Source of the DNA: CAISIP01 sp037968655 | GTDB taxonomy: Bacteria; Pseudomonadota; Gammaproteobacteria; Burkholderiales; Burkholderiaceae_C | DNA length: 64,000 nt | Assembly (NCBI GenBank): GCA_037968655.1 | Contig: JBBKVW010000290.1 | Span: 1 to 64,000 of the forward strand | Direction of reading: 5' to 3' | Shown here: positions 8,022 through 16,347 of the stretch, one piece after another | Layout of the letters: every line of letters begins with the position of its first letter | Position numbering within the stretch: position 1 is the stretch's first letter | Translations under genes and position numbers: made by a program | The notes under the pieces: model-generated | Databases searched by the model: none | What the model was told of the DNA's origin: nothing | What the model saw: the letters and a program-made list of their open reading frames with translations, nothing else

Positions 8022-8783
8022 TCAGCCAGCACCTTTGATCAGGCCGATCGGTGCGCCCAGCGGATCGATCAACACCGTAAAGCGGCCGATATTGGGAATG
8101 TCGGTTGGCGGAACGACGGTCTTCGTGGCGCCCAGCTTCATCGCCTTCTTGCTGGCGGCGTCGCAGTCGGCCACATGGATGTAGGGCAACCATTGCGAGG
8201 GCATGGGCACATCGGCTCCCACTTGCATCAGGCCACCGCGCATCGTGCCCTTGGCGTCCTTGAGTATGTAATAGGTGCCCTGCGGGCCCATGTCCATCGA
8301 GTCGTGCGAGAAGCCCAGGGCCTTTTCGTAGAACGCCAGCGCGGCCTTGGCGTCGGTCGTCCACAACTCGTTCCAGAACCAGGCGCTGACGGGTGTCTTG
8401 TCGACGTCTACGGGGTCGTCCTGGGCTCCTTTCCACAGGCAGACCATGGCACCGGTCGGGTCCTTGACGGCGGCCGCGCGACCGACATCGCCGAAATCGG
8501 TCGGCGCCATCATCGCGCTGGCACCTGCCTTGGTGGCTGAGGCGAAGCTCTTGTCCACGTCCTCGACCGACAGGTAGGAAGCCCAATGGGCGGAAGTGCC
8601 CTTGTCGGCGCTGCGTAATCCGCCGATGCCCTTGTCGCCATTCATGATGATGTCGTAGGGCTGATCGCCCATCGGCATGGGCTGGACCGACCAGCCGCAC
8701 AAGGCGCTGTAGAACTCGCGCGCCTTCGCAGGTTCTGCCGACACATGTTCGAACCAGACAAATTTTCCAGGTAGTTTGGCCAT
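8022..8783 (-). CDS. VOC family protein with two glyoxalase-fold domains
   Basis: The 253-residue protein contains two tandem VOC (glyoxalase/bleomycin-resistance/dioxygenase) domains. The first begins KFVWFEHVSAEPAKAREFY and the second VSAWFWNELWTTDAKAALAFY. Such two-domain proteins resemble the 27-kDa antigen/CFP-30B group and are often encoded beside ArsR regulators and SRPBCC proteins. The reaction is unknown. AAAAGGAG before the ATG at 8783 decides the start. It is the third gene of an apparent arsR-SRPBCC/GST-VOC cluster on the minus strand, 122 bases after the fusion gene. Confidence 0.85.
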   Translation of the reverse strand: MAKLPGKFVWFEHVSAEPAKAREFYSALCGWSVQPMPMGDQPYDIIMNGDKGIGGLRSADKGTSAHWASYLSVEDVDKSFASATKAGASAMMAPTDFGDVGRAAAVKDPTGAMVCLWKGAQDDPVDVDKTPVSAWFWNELWTTDAKAALAFYEKALGFSHDSMDMGPQGTYYILKDAKGTMRGGLMQVGADVPMPSQWLPYIHVADCDAASKKAMKLGATKTVVPPTDIPNIGRFTVLIDPLGAPIGLIKGAG

Positions 8784-8905
8784 GGTGTTCTCTCCTTTTG
8801 GTGGTGGTGGATGATGGCTATTCTTGCGCTATCAGTCGTTCGCCGGGCGGTCCAAAGAACGACGGATAGCGCTTTTGGGGTCAGGCCAAGCCGGGTTTTG
8901 ACGCC

Positions 8906-9985
8906 TCATGCAGGCTGGGTCGCGGCAAAACTGGCGCGCTGTGTCATCGCCTCATGGGCCCGCGCGACGTTCGGGTATTGCGCCATCAGGGCGCCGCCCT
9001 GCGGCATGCCCTTGACATAGGCCAGGATCGGCGCCAGGAACAGGTCGGCGGCCGCCATGTTTGCGCCAGCCAGGAAGTCGCGGCTGCCATATGCCTTGTC
9101 CAGGGCGGCGAATTGCGCCGGCATTTCGGCCAACGCCTTGTCGATCACGACGCCGTCCGGCTTGCCGCCTTCGCCCTTGGGAAAGATGATCTGCAAAACG
9201 AAGCGACGCACCATGGTGTCATACAGATAGCTGTTGATGCTGCTGATCCACTGGCTGTTGCGGGTGCGCTCCATGATGCTGCCAGGGCGCAGCGCCACGC
9301 CGGTAGCGAAGCACTCGTCCAGATAGTTCACGATCGCCACGGTCTCCCAGATCGTGATGTCGCCGTCGCTCAGAGCCGGTATCCGGCCAAACGGATGCAC
9401 GGCCATGATCTCGGGCGTGTGCGGGCCAGTGGTCTGCATGGTGTAGGCCACGGCCTTCTCGGCCAGGGCGAGCCGCGCGGTGCGGGTGTAGGTGCTGCGC
9501 GCGTCGCCCAGCAGGGTGATGGTGCCGGCACTGCCCTTGGCATCGAGTGCGTCGCTCAGGCGGTTGAAGGTCGAGGTCCAGCCCTGGTTGTGCGAATCGC
9601 GTGCTGCCGCGGCCGGGAATCCGCTGTGCGTCATGCGCAATTCTGTGCCACCGTCCTTTTCAAGCAGTTCCACTTCGATCAGGGTTTCCACGCCCGCCAT
9701 CGGATTGTTCTCGCCCTGCCATTGCCAGGTGTAGGCCAGGCTGGCCGGCCGTTGCAGGTGGGTGAAACGCCCGCCGACCACGAACTGCGTTCCGTCGCGC
9801 GATTGCATCGTGACCTGCCAGGCGCCGCCGGTTTCGGCCTTGGCCCTGGCCGCGCTGACTGACATGCCGCGCGGCCCCATCCAGGCCGAGAGGCCGGCCT
9901 CGGTGGTGAAGGCGTCGAACACCTTGTCGCGCGGCGCACGGATGAAACGCGTCATGTTGAGCGTGAAACGATCGGGAGCATTCAT
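8906..9985 (-). CDS. SRPBCC (AHSA1) - glutathione S-transferase fusion protein
   Basis: The protein has 359 residues with two domains in one frame. Residues 1-145 are an AHSA1/CalC-type SRPBCC domain (FIRAPRDKVFDAFTTEAGLSAW near the start; GWTSTFNRLSDAL at its end). From about residue 152 a complete glutathione S-transferase follows, with a thioredoxin-fold start (TITLLGDARSTYTRTARLALAEK), the cis-proline glutathione-site loop FGRIPAL, the ETVAIVNYLDE segment and a helical C-terminal domain (FLAGANMAAADLFLAP). The SRPBCC domain probably binds a hydrophobic ligand and the GST could conjugate or isomerise it; this coupling is inference. Its ATG overlaps the TGA of the ArsR gene (ATGA), so the two are translationally coupled. 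Codon use matches its neighbours and no stop lies at the junction, so the fusion looks genuine. Confidence 0.9.
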   Translation of the reverse strand: MNAPDRFTLNMTRFIRAPRDKVFDAFTTEAGLSAWMGPRGMSVSAARAKAETGGAWQVTMQSRDGTQFVVGGRFTHLQRPASLAYTWQWQGENNPMAGVETLIEVELLEKDGGTELRMTHSGFPAAAARDSHNQGWTSTFNRLSDALDAKGSAGTITLLGDARSTYTRTARLALAEKAVAYTMQTTGPHTPEIMAVHPFGRIPALSDGDITIWETVAIVNYLDECFATGVALRPGSIMERTRNSQWISSINSYLYDTMVRRFVLQIIFPKGEGGKPDGVVIDKALAEMPAQFAALDKAYGSRDFLAGANMAAADLFLAPILAYVKGMPQGGALMAQYPNVARAHEAMTQRASFAATQPA

Positions 9986-10455
9986 GGCTTTCTCCTGGTG
10001 GGTCGGGTGGATGTGCGGGACGCACGGGTGGTTTTGGGGACGACGATGGCGTCGGGCGGCGGCGGAAGTGGCATGTCGCCAGCGGTAGGGGGATCGCCGG
10101 CACTCGGTGGCGCCATGGCGTCGGATGGCGGGCGCTGTTCCAGTACCTCGACCAGGCGGTCCAGGCTTTCATCCCAAAAACTGCGGTACTGGGCCAGCCA
10201 GTCGTCTGCAATGCGCAAACCGGGAGGATGGAGCTTGCAGATGCGCCATTGGGCACTGGCTTTGCGCTCGATCAGGCGGGCCTTTTCCAGCACCCGCAAG
10301 TGGCGCGAGATCGCCGGTCCGGAGATGGAGAACGGCTTGATCAAGTCACCCACTCGCGACTCGCCTTGCGCCAGGCGGGCCAGGATGGCGCGCCGGGTCG
10401 GGTCGGCCAGGGCGGCGAATGTAGCGCTCAGGGGATCGGTGCCAATCAGGTGCAT
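9982..10455 (-). CDS. ArsR family winged-helix transcriptional regulator
   Basis: The 157-residue repressor-type protein has an N-terminal ArsR winged helix (ALADPTRRAILARLAQGE, ISGPAISRHLRVLEKARLIERK). There is no CxC-type metal site in the recognition helix, which fits the non-metal ArsR group that controls SRPBCC genes. The C-terminal tail (about 115-157) is proline-rich and basic and probably disordered. Start: the ATG at 10455 follows an untranslated palindrome; the longer frame up to 10542 would run through that operator and is rejected. It is the first gene of the cluster with the SRPBCC-GST and VOC genes and very likely represses it through the palindrome at 10457-10486. Confidence 0.9.
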   Translation of the reverse strand: MHLIGTDPLSATFAALADPTRRAILARLAQGESRVGDLIKPFSISGPAISRHLRVLEKARLIERKASAQWRICKLHPPGLRIADDWLAQYRSFWDESLDRLVEVLEQRPPSDAMAPPSAGDPPTAGDMPLPPPPDAIVVPKTTRASRTSTRPTRRKP

Positions 10456-10456
10456 G

Positions 10457-10486
10457 CATCTATTTAACCAATGCGTTAAATAGATG
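10457..10486. promoter_or_regulatory. 12-bp palindromic operator at the arsR start
   Basis: CATCTATTTAAC-CAATGC-GTTAAATAGATG is a perfect 12-bp inverted repeat with a six-base spacer, touching the ArsR start codon. It is much richer in A+T than its surroundings. ArsR-family dimers bind such interrupted palindromes, so autorepression is the natural inference. Confidence 0.75.
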
Positions 10487-10627
10487 TCAAGTCGGGCGCG
10501 ATCTTTCCGCGCGCCATCTGTTGCGGAAGGGGGCAGACACATCCTGAAACTTTTTTATTGGGCGGATCAACCCCATTTGGCCGACCCATTCGTTTCAGTA
10601 CGTTCCAACCACTTTCGGGAAACTGTC

Positions 10628-11533
10628 ATGCAATTGCGTCAACTTGCCCTTTCTTTGCTGCTGGCCGGAACTGCGCTGCAGTCCCACGCGGTCGGACGCC
10701 TGGCCGATATCACCATCGTGGACCGCGACAGCGGTGCCGTATTGCCAGTGCACTACCACCAGGGTGAATACTGGGTCGCCGGCAATCCGGGAAGCCGCTA
10801 TGCGATCACCTATTTCAATCGTGTCGGTGAACGGCTGCTGGCCGTCATGTCGGTGGACGGCGTCAATGTGCTGAGCGGCGAGACCGCGGGCTTCAACCAG
10901 AGCGGCTATGTGCTGTCCGGCCTGCAGCGCTACCAGGTCAATGGCTGGCGCAAGAGCGACAGCGAGGTCGCTGCCTTTGCATTCGCCGCAGCCAATGCCT
11001 CGTATGCCGCTCGCACCGGCCGCGCCGACAACATCGGCGTGATCGGCGTTGCGCTGTTTCGCGAACAGCGCGCCGAGCCGCAGGTGCAACTGCCCGATCC
11101 GGCAATTCGCCAGCGCGAGAGCCGGGGCTGGCGGCGTGAGGACGAACGTGTTGGGTCGTCGTCCTCGCCCAAGCGTGAGAGCGGTATGGCGGATCAGTTG
11201 TCCGAGCGCAGCTCAAACTTGCCTGCCGAGTCCGATGCGGCGCGCGGGCGCGTCGAGTCACTGGGCAAGGCGCTGGCCCCGGCAGCGCCGGCGACGCGAT
11301 TGGGAACAGCGCATGGTCAGCGCGAGACATCGTGGGTCTCGCGTACCCAGTTCGAGCGGGCACAATCGCAGCCCGATGAGATCATCCAGATCCGCTATGA
11401 CAGCCGCGACAACCTGATCGCCAGCGGCGTGATCCGGGTGCCGGTGCCGCGGCAGCACATGCCGCGCATCGATCCGTTTCCGGCGTCGGAGCAGGCGACC
11501 TATGTGCCCGATCCGCCGCCCCTGCGGCACTGA
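10628..11533 (+). CDS. exported protein of unknown function
   Basis: The 301-residue protein has a clear Sec signal peptide (MQLRQLALSLLLAGTALQSHA). Residues 24-145 look like a folded beta-rich domain (ADITIVDRDSGAVLPVHYHQGEYWVAG). A Ser/Arg/Glu-rich, probably disordered stretch follows at about 150-250, then a short conserved-looking tail (IIQIRYDSRDNLIASGVI) and a proline-rich end. I recognise no family. It precedes the sigma factor and ankyrin genes by 68 bases on the same strand. A surface or periplasmic partner of that regulatory pair is possible, but this is inference from position. Confidence 0.75.
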   Translation: MQLRQLALSLLLAGTALQSHAVGRLADITIVDRDSGAVLPVHYHQGEYWVAGNPGSRYAITYFNRVGERLLAVMSVDGVNVLSGETAGFNQSGYVLSGLQRYQVNGWRKSDSEVAAFAFAAANASYAARTGRADNIGVIGVALFREQRAEPQVQLPDPAIRQRESRGWRREDERVGSSSSPKRESGMADQLSERSSNLPAESDAARGRVESLGKALAPAAPATRLGTAHGQRETSWVSRTQFERAQSQPDEIIQIRYDSRDNLIASGVIRVPVPRQHMPRIDPFPASEQATYVPDPPPLRH

Positions 11534-11601
11534 TCCGATCGATCATGGGTCTGCGCTGGCAGACCCGTGCCGGCGCTGGCGCGGCGGTGATAATCGCGCC
11601 G

Positions 11602-12201
11602 ATGCCCGGCCCCGCCGACCACGATGACACACCCGATGAAGCCATGATGCTGCGTTATGCCTCGGGTGACAGCACGGCCTTTGACGTGTTGTATGGCCGC
11701 CATGCCTTGGGTGTATGGCGCTATTTGTTGCGCCATGTACGCGACTCGGCGCTGGCCGATGATCTGTTGCAGGATGTCTGGTTTGCCGTTGCACGCCAGG
11801 GCGGTCGTTATGAGCCAACGGCGCGCTTCAAGACGTGGCTGTTCACGATGGCGCACAACCGCATGGTGGACCATCTGCGCACCCGCAAACAGCACCTGAG
11901 CCTGGACCAGCCGCTTGGCGGCGCAGACGAAGCAGATGCGGCGGCGCTTGGCGACGCAGTGCCGGCCGATTCGGGCTTTGGGCCGCTGCGCCAATTGCAG
12001 TCGCGCGAACAGGCCACGGCATTGCTCCAAGCAATCGAGCAATTGCCATCAGAGCAGCGCGACGCCTTCCTGCTGCAGGCCGAAGGCGGCATGTCGGTGC
12101 AGGAGATTGCACAAGCGACTGGCGTGGCTTTCGAAACCGCCAAGAGCCGGCTGCGCTATGCGCGCTCTTCCTTGCGCACGATGTTGCAGGGGTTCGCATG
12201 A
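11602..12201 (+). CDS. ECF-type RNA polymerase sigma factor
   Basis: The 199-residue protein has sigma region 2 (DLLQDVWFAVARQ, FKTWLFTMAHNRMVDHLR) and region 4 (AIEQLPSEQRDAFLLQAEGGMSVQEIAQATGV, FETAKSRLRYARSSLR). There is no region 1.1 or 3, as in group IV (extracytoplasmic function) sigma factors. The ATG at 11602 begins just before region 2; an in-frame ATG at 11545 would add 19 residues, and neither has a good ribosome site. The stop overlaps the start of the ankyrin gene (ATGA). By analogy with other ECF loci the overlapping partner is the candidate anti-sigma factor. Confidence 0.85.
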   Translation: MPGPADHDDTPDEAMMLRYASGDSTAFDVLYGRHALGVWRYLLRHVRDSALADDLLQDVWFAVARQGGRYEPTARFKTWLFTMAHNRMVDHLRTRKQHLSLDQPLGGADEADAAALGDAVPADSGFGPLRQLQSREQATALLQAIEQLPSEQRDAFLLQAEGGMSVQEIAQATGVAFETAKSRLRYARSSLRTMLQGFA

Positions 12202-13643
12202 GTTCCGCACGGCACGACGACGATCTGGTGCGGCTCTACCACGAGGCCAGCGCGGGTGATCCGCGGCGTCCGTCCGATGCGGTGCGTGACGCCGCGTCGG
12301 CACACGCGCGCATGCTGACGCAGGCAGTAGAAGATCAGGCGCCCGAACTGCCTTTGCAATCGGCCGAGCCACGGCCAGCGGCCAATGCGGGGCGTTGGCG
12401 CATCTCGATGCTCGGCAGCCTGGCAGTGCTGGGCATGGCCGGCTTGCTGGTACTGCAGTTTGATCGCGGTACGCCCGAGGAACGCGATCTGGTGCGGGGC
12501 GCTGCGCGACCGTCGTCAGCGCCGCCCGCGGTTCCAGAGCGTGGCGTGACAGAGCAATCCGCGCACAGCGCGCAGGAACCGTTGAAGCCGGTGCAGCCAG
12601 GTACTACGACGCGCGAGGCAATGGCTCTGCCAAGGTCAGGCGCGTCGAAGCAGGAGGCCAAGGTGTTGCCGCGGCCAGGCGACTTGGCGCCAGCGCCCGC
12701 GTCGCGCGCGCCCTCCGGTGTGGTCGCGAACGCATCCGCAGGACCTTCAGCCCAGCACAACGCAACCGTCGCCGATGGCGGCGCGCCCGATGGCCTGCGC
12801 AGCCCGCCTGATCCCAAACCGCATGGGGACAGACAAATTGGCGCTGCGCCAGGCGCGTCTGAAGCAGCGGTTGCGGATACGCGATCGCGGCCCGATTCAG
12901 GTCAAGCCGAATCGACGGCACGGTCGGGCGGCGACCCAGTAGCAACGCGCGCCGTGCCGACACCCCGGACATTGGCGCGTGAAGAACCGTTGACCAGATC
13001 GGCGCAGGTTGCAGACGGGCGCGCGCCTGTACCTGCACCGTTTCCGGCATCTGCCGGTACCCAGCCACTGCCAGCGCCAGTTCCCGTGGCACCGCCTCTC
13101 GTCGCGGACAAACGCGCGCGCGCAGACGACAGTCAGCCGGTCAGTTCAGCGCGGGCGCCTGCAGCGCAAAGGTCGTCGCACGATGTTGTCAATCCCGAGC
13201 GCGATGCTGGCGGTAGTCTGGCGTCTGTGGCGCGTCCGGGAGCGGCATCCGGATTCGCAGCCCCAACGGCAGTGTCCGGGCTGCGCGAACAACGGGCCGA
13301 CGCCGCACGCGCAGGATCGTCGTCCGTGGCGCCAACACGCGGTGACGAGATCGGCGATCCTCGATTGCTGCGCATTGCCAGCCTGGGGCGGGTGGCCGAA
13401 CTGCGACCACTGCTTGCAGCTGGCGCCAACTTGAATGGTGTCGATGCGCAAGGTCGCACGCCATTGATGCTGGCCGCCCGTGCCGGGCACGCGCCCATGG
13501 TGCGGGCATTGCTGGACTCCGGCGCCGACGCGCGCCTGACCGATGCATCCGGCAAGACGGCGCGTCAGCATGCGTTGGACGCGGGGCGGGACGATATTGC
13601 ACGGCTGCTGGATGATGCCTCGGCAACCGATGTCCGGCGCTAA
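12198..13643 (+). CDS. single-pass membrane protein with C-terminal ankyrin repeats, possible anti-sigma factor
   Basis: The protein has 481 residues. A cytoplasmic-size N-terminus of about 68 residues is followed by one transmembrane helix (about 70-88, MLGSLAVLGMAGLLVLQF). Then come about 300 residues of Ala/Pro/Arg/Ser-rich low-complexity linker and two to three ankyrin repeats at the end (about 385-475; GRTPLMLAARAGHAPMVRALLDSGADARL). With this topology the ankyrin module would be periplasmic. The gene is translationally coupled to the ECF sigma factor (ATGA). It lacks the zinc-binding HxxxCxxC motif of classical anti-sigma factors, so the anti-sigma role rests on position alone. Confidence 0.8.
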   Translation: MSSARHDDDLVRLYHEASAGDPRRPSDAVRDAASAHARMLTQAVEDQAPELPLQSAEPRPAANAGRWRISMLGSLAVLGMAGLLVLQFDRGTPEERDLVRGAARPSSAPPAVPERGVTEQSAHSAQEPLKPVQPGTTTREAMALPRSGASKQEAKVLPRPGDLAPAPASRAPSGVVANASAGPSAQHNATVADGGAPDGLRSPPDPKPHGDRQIGAAPGASEAAVADTRSRPDSGQAESTARSGGDPVATRAVPTPRTLAREEPLTRSAQVADGRAPVPAPFPASAGTQPLPAPVPVAPPLVADKRARADDSQPVSSARAPAAQRSSHDVVNPERDAGGSLASVARPGAASGFAAPTAVSGLREQRADAARAGSSSVAPTRGDEIGDPRLLRIASLGRVAELRPLLAAGANLNGVDAQGRTPLMLAARAGHAPMVRALLDSGADARLTDASGKTARQHALDAGRDDIARLLDDASATDVRR

Positions 13644-13680
13644 CATGTTGCGCAGGCAATAACCACCAGCAGGAGACTCC

Positions 13681-15357
13681 ATGGCCTTGTCCGACATCGA
13701 GATAGCGCAGGCGGCAACACTCAAGCCGATATTGCAGCTGGCGCAGGATCGGCTGGGCATACCGCCCGAGGCGCTCGAACCCTATGGCCACTACAAGGCC
13801 AAGATCGACCTGGCCTGGTTGCAGCAGCAAACCGGAGCGAACGGCAAGCTGGTGCTGGTCACCGCCATCAGCCCGACTCCGGCCGGCGAGGGCAAGACCA
13901 CCACCACCGTGGGCCTGGGCGATGCGCTCAATCGCATCGGCAAGCGGGCCGTGATCGCCCTGCGCGAACCCTCGCTGGGTCCGGTGTTCGGCATGAAGGG
14001 CGGCGCTGCTGGCGGCGGCTATGCGCAGGTCGTGCCGATGGAGGACATCAACCTGCACTTCACCGGCGACTTCAACGCCATCGCGCTGGCGCACAACCTG
14101 CTGGCCGCGCTGATGGACAACCATATCCACCATGGCAATGCGTTGGGCTTCGACCTGCGCCGCATCGTCTGGCGCCGGGTCATGGACATGAATGACCGCG
14201 CGCTGCGCTCGACCGTGGTGTCGCTGGGTGGACCGGGCAACGGCTTTCCGCGCGAGGACGGCTTTGACATCGTCGTCGCCTCCGAAGTGATGGCGATCTT
14301 CTGCCTGGCCACCTCGCGCAAGGACCTCAAGAAGCGCTTGGGCAACATCATCGTGGGCTATACCCGCGAGCAGGTTCCCATTCGCGCAAGCGACCTGCAG
14401 GCGCATGGCGCGATGGCGGCCCTGCTCAAGGACGCGATCAAACCCAATCTGGTGCAGACCCTGGAAAACAACCCGGCCATCATCCATGGGGGTCCGTTTG
14501 CCAACATCGCGCATGGTTGCAATACCGTTACCGCGACGCAGGCAGCGCTCAAGTTGGGCGAGTATGTGGTGACGGAGGCGGGCTTTGGCGCAGATCTGGG
14601 GGCCGAGAAATTTATCGACATCAAGTGCCGCAAGTCCGGCCTGCGGCCCGACGTGGCGGTGGTCGTGGCGACCGTGCGTGCGCTCAAGCACCATGGCGGC
14701 ATCGAGGCCAAGGACCTCAACACGCCCAATCTGGCCGCATTGGAAAAGGGCATCGCCAACCTGGAGCGCCATGTTGACAACATCCGCCATCACTACGGAT
14801 TGCCCTGCGTGGTGTCGATCAACCATTTCACCGCCGACACCAGGGAAGAACTAGATCTGCTGCGCCGCAATATGGACCGCCAGGGCGTGCCGGTGGTGGT
14901 GGCGCGCCACTGGGCCGATGGCTCCAAGGGTGCAGAGGAACTGGCGCGCATCGTGGTGCAAATGGCCGAAGCCGGCACGGCAAGCATGAAGCTGGTGTAT
15001 CCCGACGACGCCAGCCTGTGGGACAAGATGAAGGCGATCGCCACCACGATCTATGGCGCATCAGGCATATCGGCCGATTCTGCGGTGCGCGCCAAGATCG
15101 CCAAGTTGCAGCAGGAGGGTTTTGGCCATTACCCGGTGTGTGTCGCCAAGACCCAGTATTCCTTTTCAACCGACCCCAAGTTGCGCGGTGCGCCCAGCGG
15201 CCACATGGTCAATATTCGTGAAGTGCGGCTGGCTGCCGGGGCCGAGTTCGTCGTGATGATCTGCGGCGACATCATGACCATGCCGGGCCTGCCCAGGGAG
15301 CCGGCGTCCTCGCGTATCGATATCGATGACGACGGGCGTATCTCCGGACTGTTCTGA
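13681..15357 (+). CDS. fhs: formate-tetrahydrofolate ligase
   Basis: The cytoplasmic enzyme joins formate and tetrahydrofolate at the expense of ATP to give 10-formyl-THF, feeding one-carbon metabolism. At 558 residues it has the family's usual length. The ATP loop TPAGEGKTTTT (about 66-76) and the conserved EPSLGPVFGMKGGAAGGGYAQ region are intact, and the end MPGLPREPAS is family-typical. AGGAG seven bases upstream sets the ATG. It stands alone, 37 bases after the ankyrin gene and convergent with the rhodanese gene. Confidence 0.97.
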   Translation: MALSDIEIAQAATLKPILQLAQDRLGIPPEALEPYGHYKAKIDLAWLQQQTGANGKLVLVTAISPTPAGEGKTTTTVGLGDALNRIGKRAVIALREPSLGPVFGMKGGAAGGGYAQVVPMEDINLHFTGDFNAIALAHNLLAALMDNHIHHGNALGFDLRRIVWRRVMDMNDRALRSTVVSLGGPGNGFPREDGFDIVVASEVMAIFCLATSRKDLKKRLGNIIVGYTREQVPIRASDLQAHGAMAALLKDAIKPNLVQTLENNPAIIHGGPFANIAHGCNTVTATQAALKLGEYVVTEAGFGADLGAEKFIDIKCRKSGLRPDVAVVVATVRALKHHGGIEAKDLNTPNLAALEKGIANLERHVDNIRHHYGLPCVVSINHFTADTREELDLLRRNMDRQGVPVVVARHWADGSKGAEELARIVVQMAEAGTASMKLVYPDDASLWDKMKAIATTIYGASGISADSAVRAKIAKLQQEGFGHYPVCVAKTQYSFSTDPKLRGAPSGHMVNIREVRLAAGAEFVVMICGDIMTMPGLPREPASSRIDIDDDGRISGLF

Positions 15358-15378
15358 GCTTCAGTCGGTCGGGACAGC

Positions 15379-15405
15379 GTTCGGTCTGCGAAGCCGCAGG
15401 CGAAC
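15379..15405. terminator. hairpin between fhs and the convergent rhodanese gene
   Basis: GTTCG-gt-CTGCG-AAGC-CGCAG-g-CGAAC forms a ten-pair stem with a small internal loop in the 92-base convergent gap. There is no T-run, so it may be a factor-assisted or bidirectional terminator. Confidence 0.45.
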
Positions 15406-15449
15406 TTGACTCGGCGTTGCGCCGGTGCGGACGCGCCAGTCGATTGGCT

Positions 15450-16316
15450 TCAGCCGCGCTCCACCGGCCGCGACGGATTGCTGCACCAGTCGCTCCAACT
15501 GCCCGCGTACAGCGTCTGTCGCCCCAGGCCTGCAATTTCCATCGCCAGGATATTGGGCACCGCGGTGACGCCACTGCCACAGTGATGCACCACGCTGGCC
15601 GGGTCGCGGCCGTCCAGCAGTTCGAGCATTTCTGCCTTGAGCACGACCGGCGGCTTGAAAAGGCCGTCGTCACCGATATTGCTCGTAAACGGCCGATTCA
15701 AGGCGCCTGGAATGTGGCCGGCGACCGGGTCGAGCGGCTCTACATCGCCGCGATAACGGGGTTCGGCGCGGGCATCGATCAGGCATTGCACTGGTGCGCC
15801 CAGCCGGTCGAGAACCTGGCTGGCATCGACCAGCGCGGCGCGCTCGGCCTGCAAGGCAAATGCCTGCGCCGGATGCACTGTGGCCTGTCCGCTCGTGACG
15901 ATCCCGCCAATGGCATGCCAGGCCGGCATGCCGCCGTCGAGCACGGCAACGCGTTCATGGCCGACCCACTTGAGCATCCACCAGAGCCGGCCGCAGTAGT
16001 TGACACCCTGGCGGTCATAGACCACGGCCTGCATGTCGTTGGACATGCCGATGCTGCCCAGCCATTGCGCAAACGCCGCGCGTGCCGGCAAGGGGTGTCG
16101 TCCGCCGCTGGCGGCATTCGGGTCGCCCTTGGCGCTGAGGTGCCGGTCCAGATCGGCACGCACCGCCCCGGGAATGTGGGCCTGCGCAAAATGCTGGTCG
16201 CCGGCCTCGGGATGGGCCAGATCGAAACTGCAATCGAACACCAGCAGCGGGCGACCCGTCGCGATCAGGGCCTGCAACTGCTCGGCCGATACCAGCGTCG
16301 TGTAGTCCTTGCCCAT
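15450..16316 (-). CDS. thiosulfate/3-mercaptopyruvate sulfurtransferase (two rhodanese domains)
   Basis: The 288-residue sulfurtransferase has an inactive N-terminal and an active C-terminal rhodanese domain. The active-site loop is HHCGSGVTA, with the persulfide cysteine at about residue 246. CGSGVTA is the loop type seen in SseA-like 3-mercaptopyruvate sulfurtransferases, as against CRKGV-type thiosulfate enzymes. The gene follows the Rieske oxygenase gene on the same strand, 31 bases after its stop, and is probably cotranscribed with it. AAGG eleven bases before the ATG is a modest ribosome site. Confidence 0.9.
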   Translation of the reverse strand: MGKDYTTLVSAEQLQALIATGRPLLVFDCSFDLAHPEAGDQHFAQAHIPGAVRADLDRHLSAKGDPNAASGGRHPLPARAAFAQWLGSIGMSNDMQAVVYDRQGVNYCGRLWWMLKWVGHERVAVLDGGMPAWHAIGGIVTSGQATVHPAQAFALQAERAALVDASQVLDRLGAPVQCLIDARAEPRYRGDVEPLDPVAGHIPGALNRPFTSNIGDDGLFKPPVVLKAEMLELLDGRDPASVVHHCGSGVTAVPNILAMEIAGLGRQTLYAGSWSDWCSNPSRPVERG

Positions 16317-16347
16317 GTCGTTCAGCCTTGGTTGTTAAAGCGCCCGG

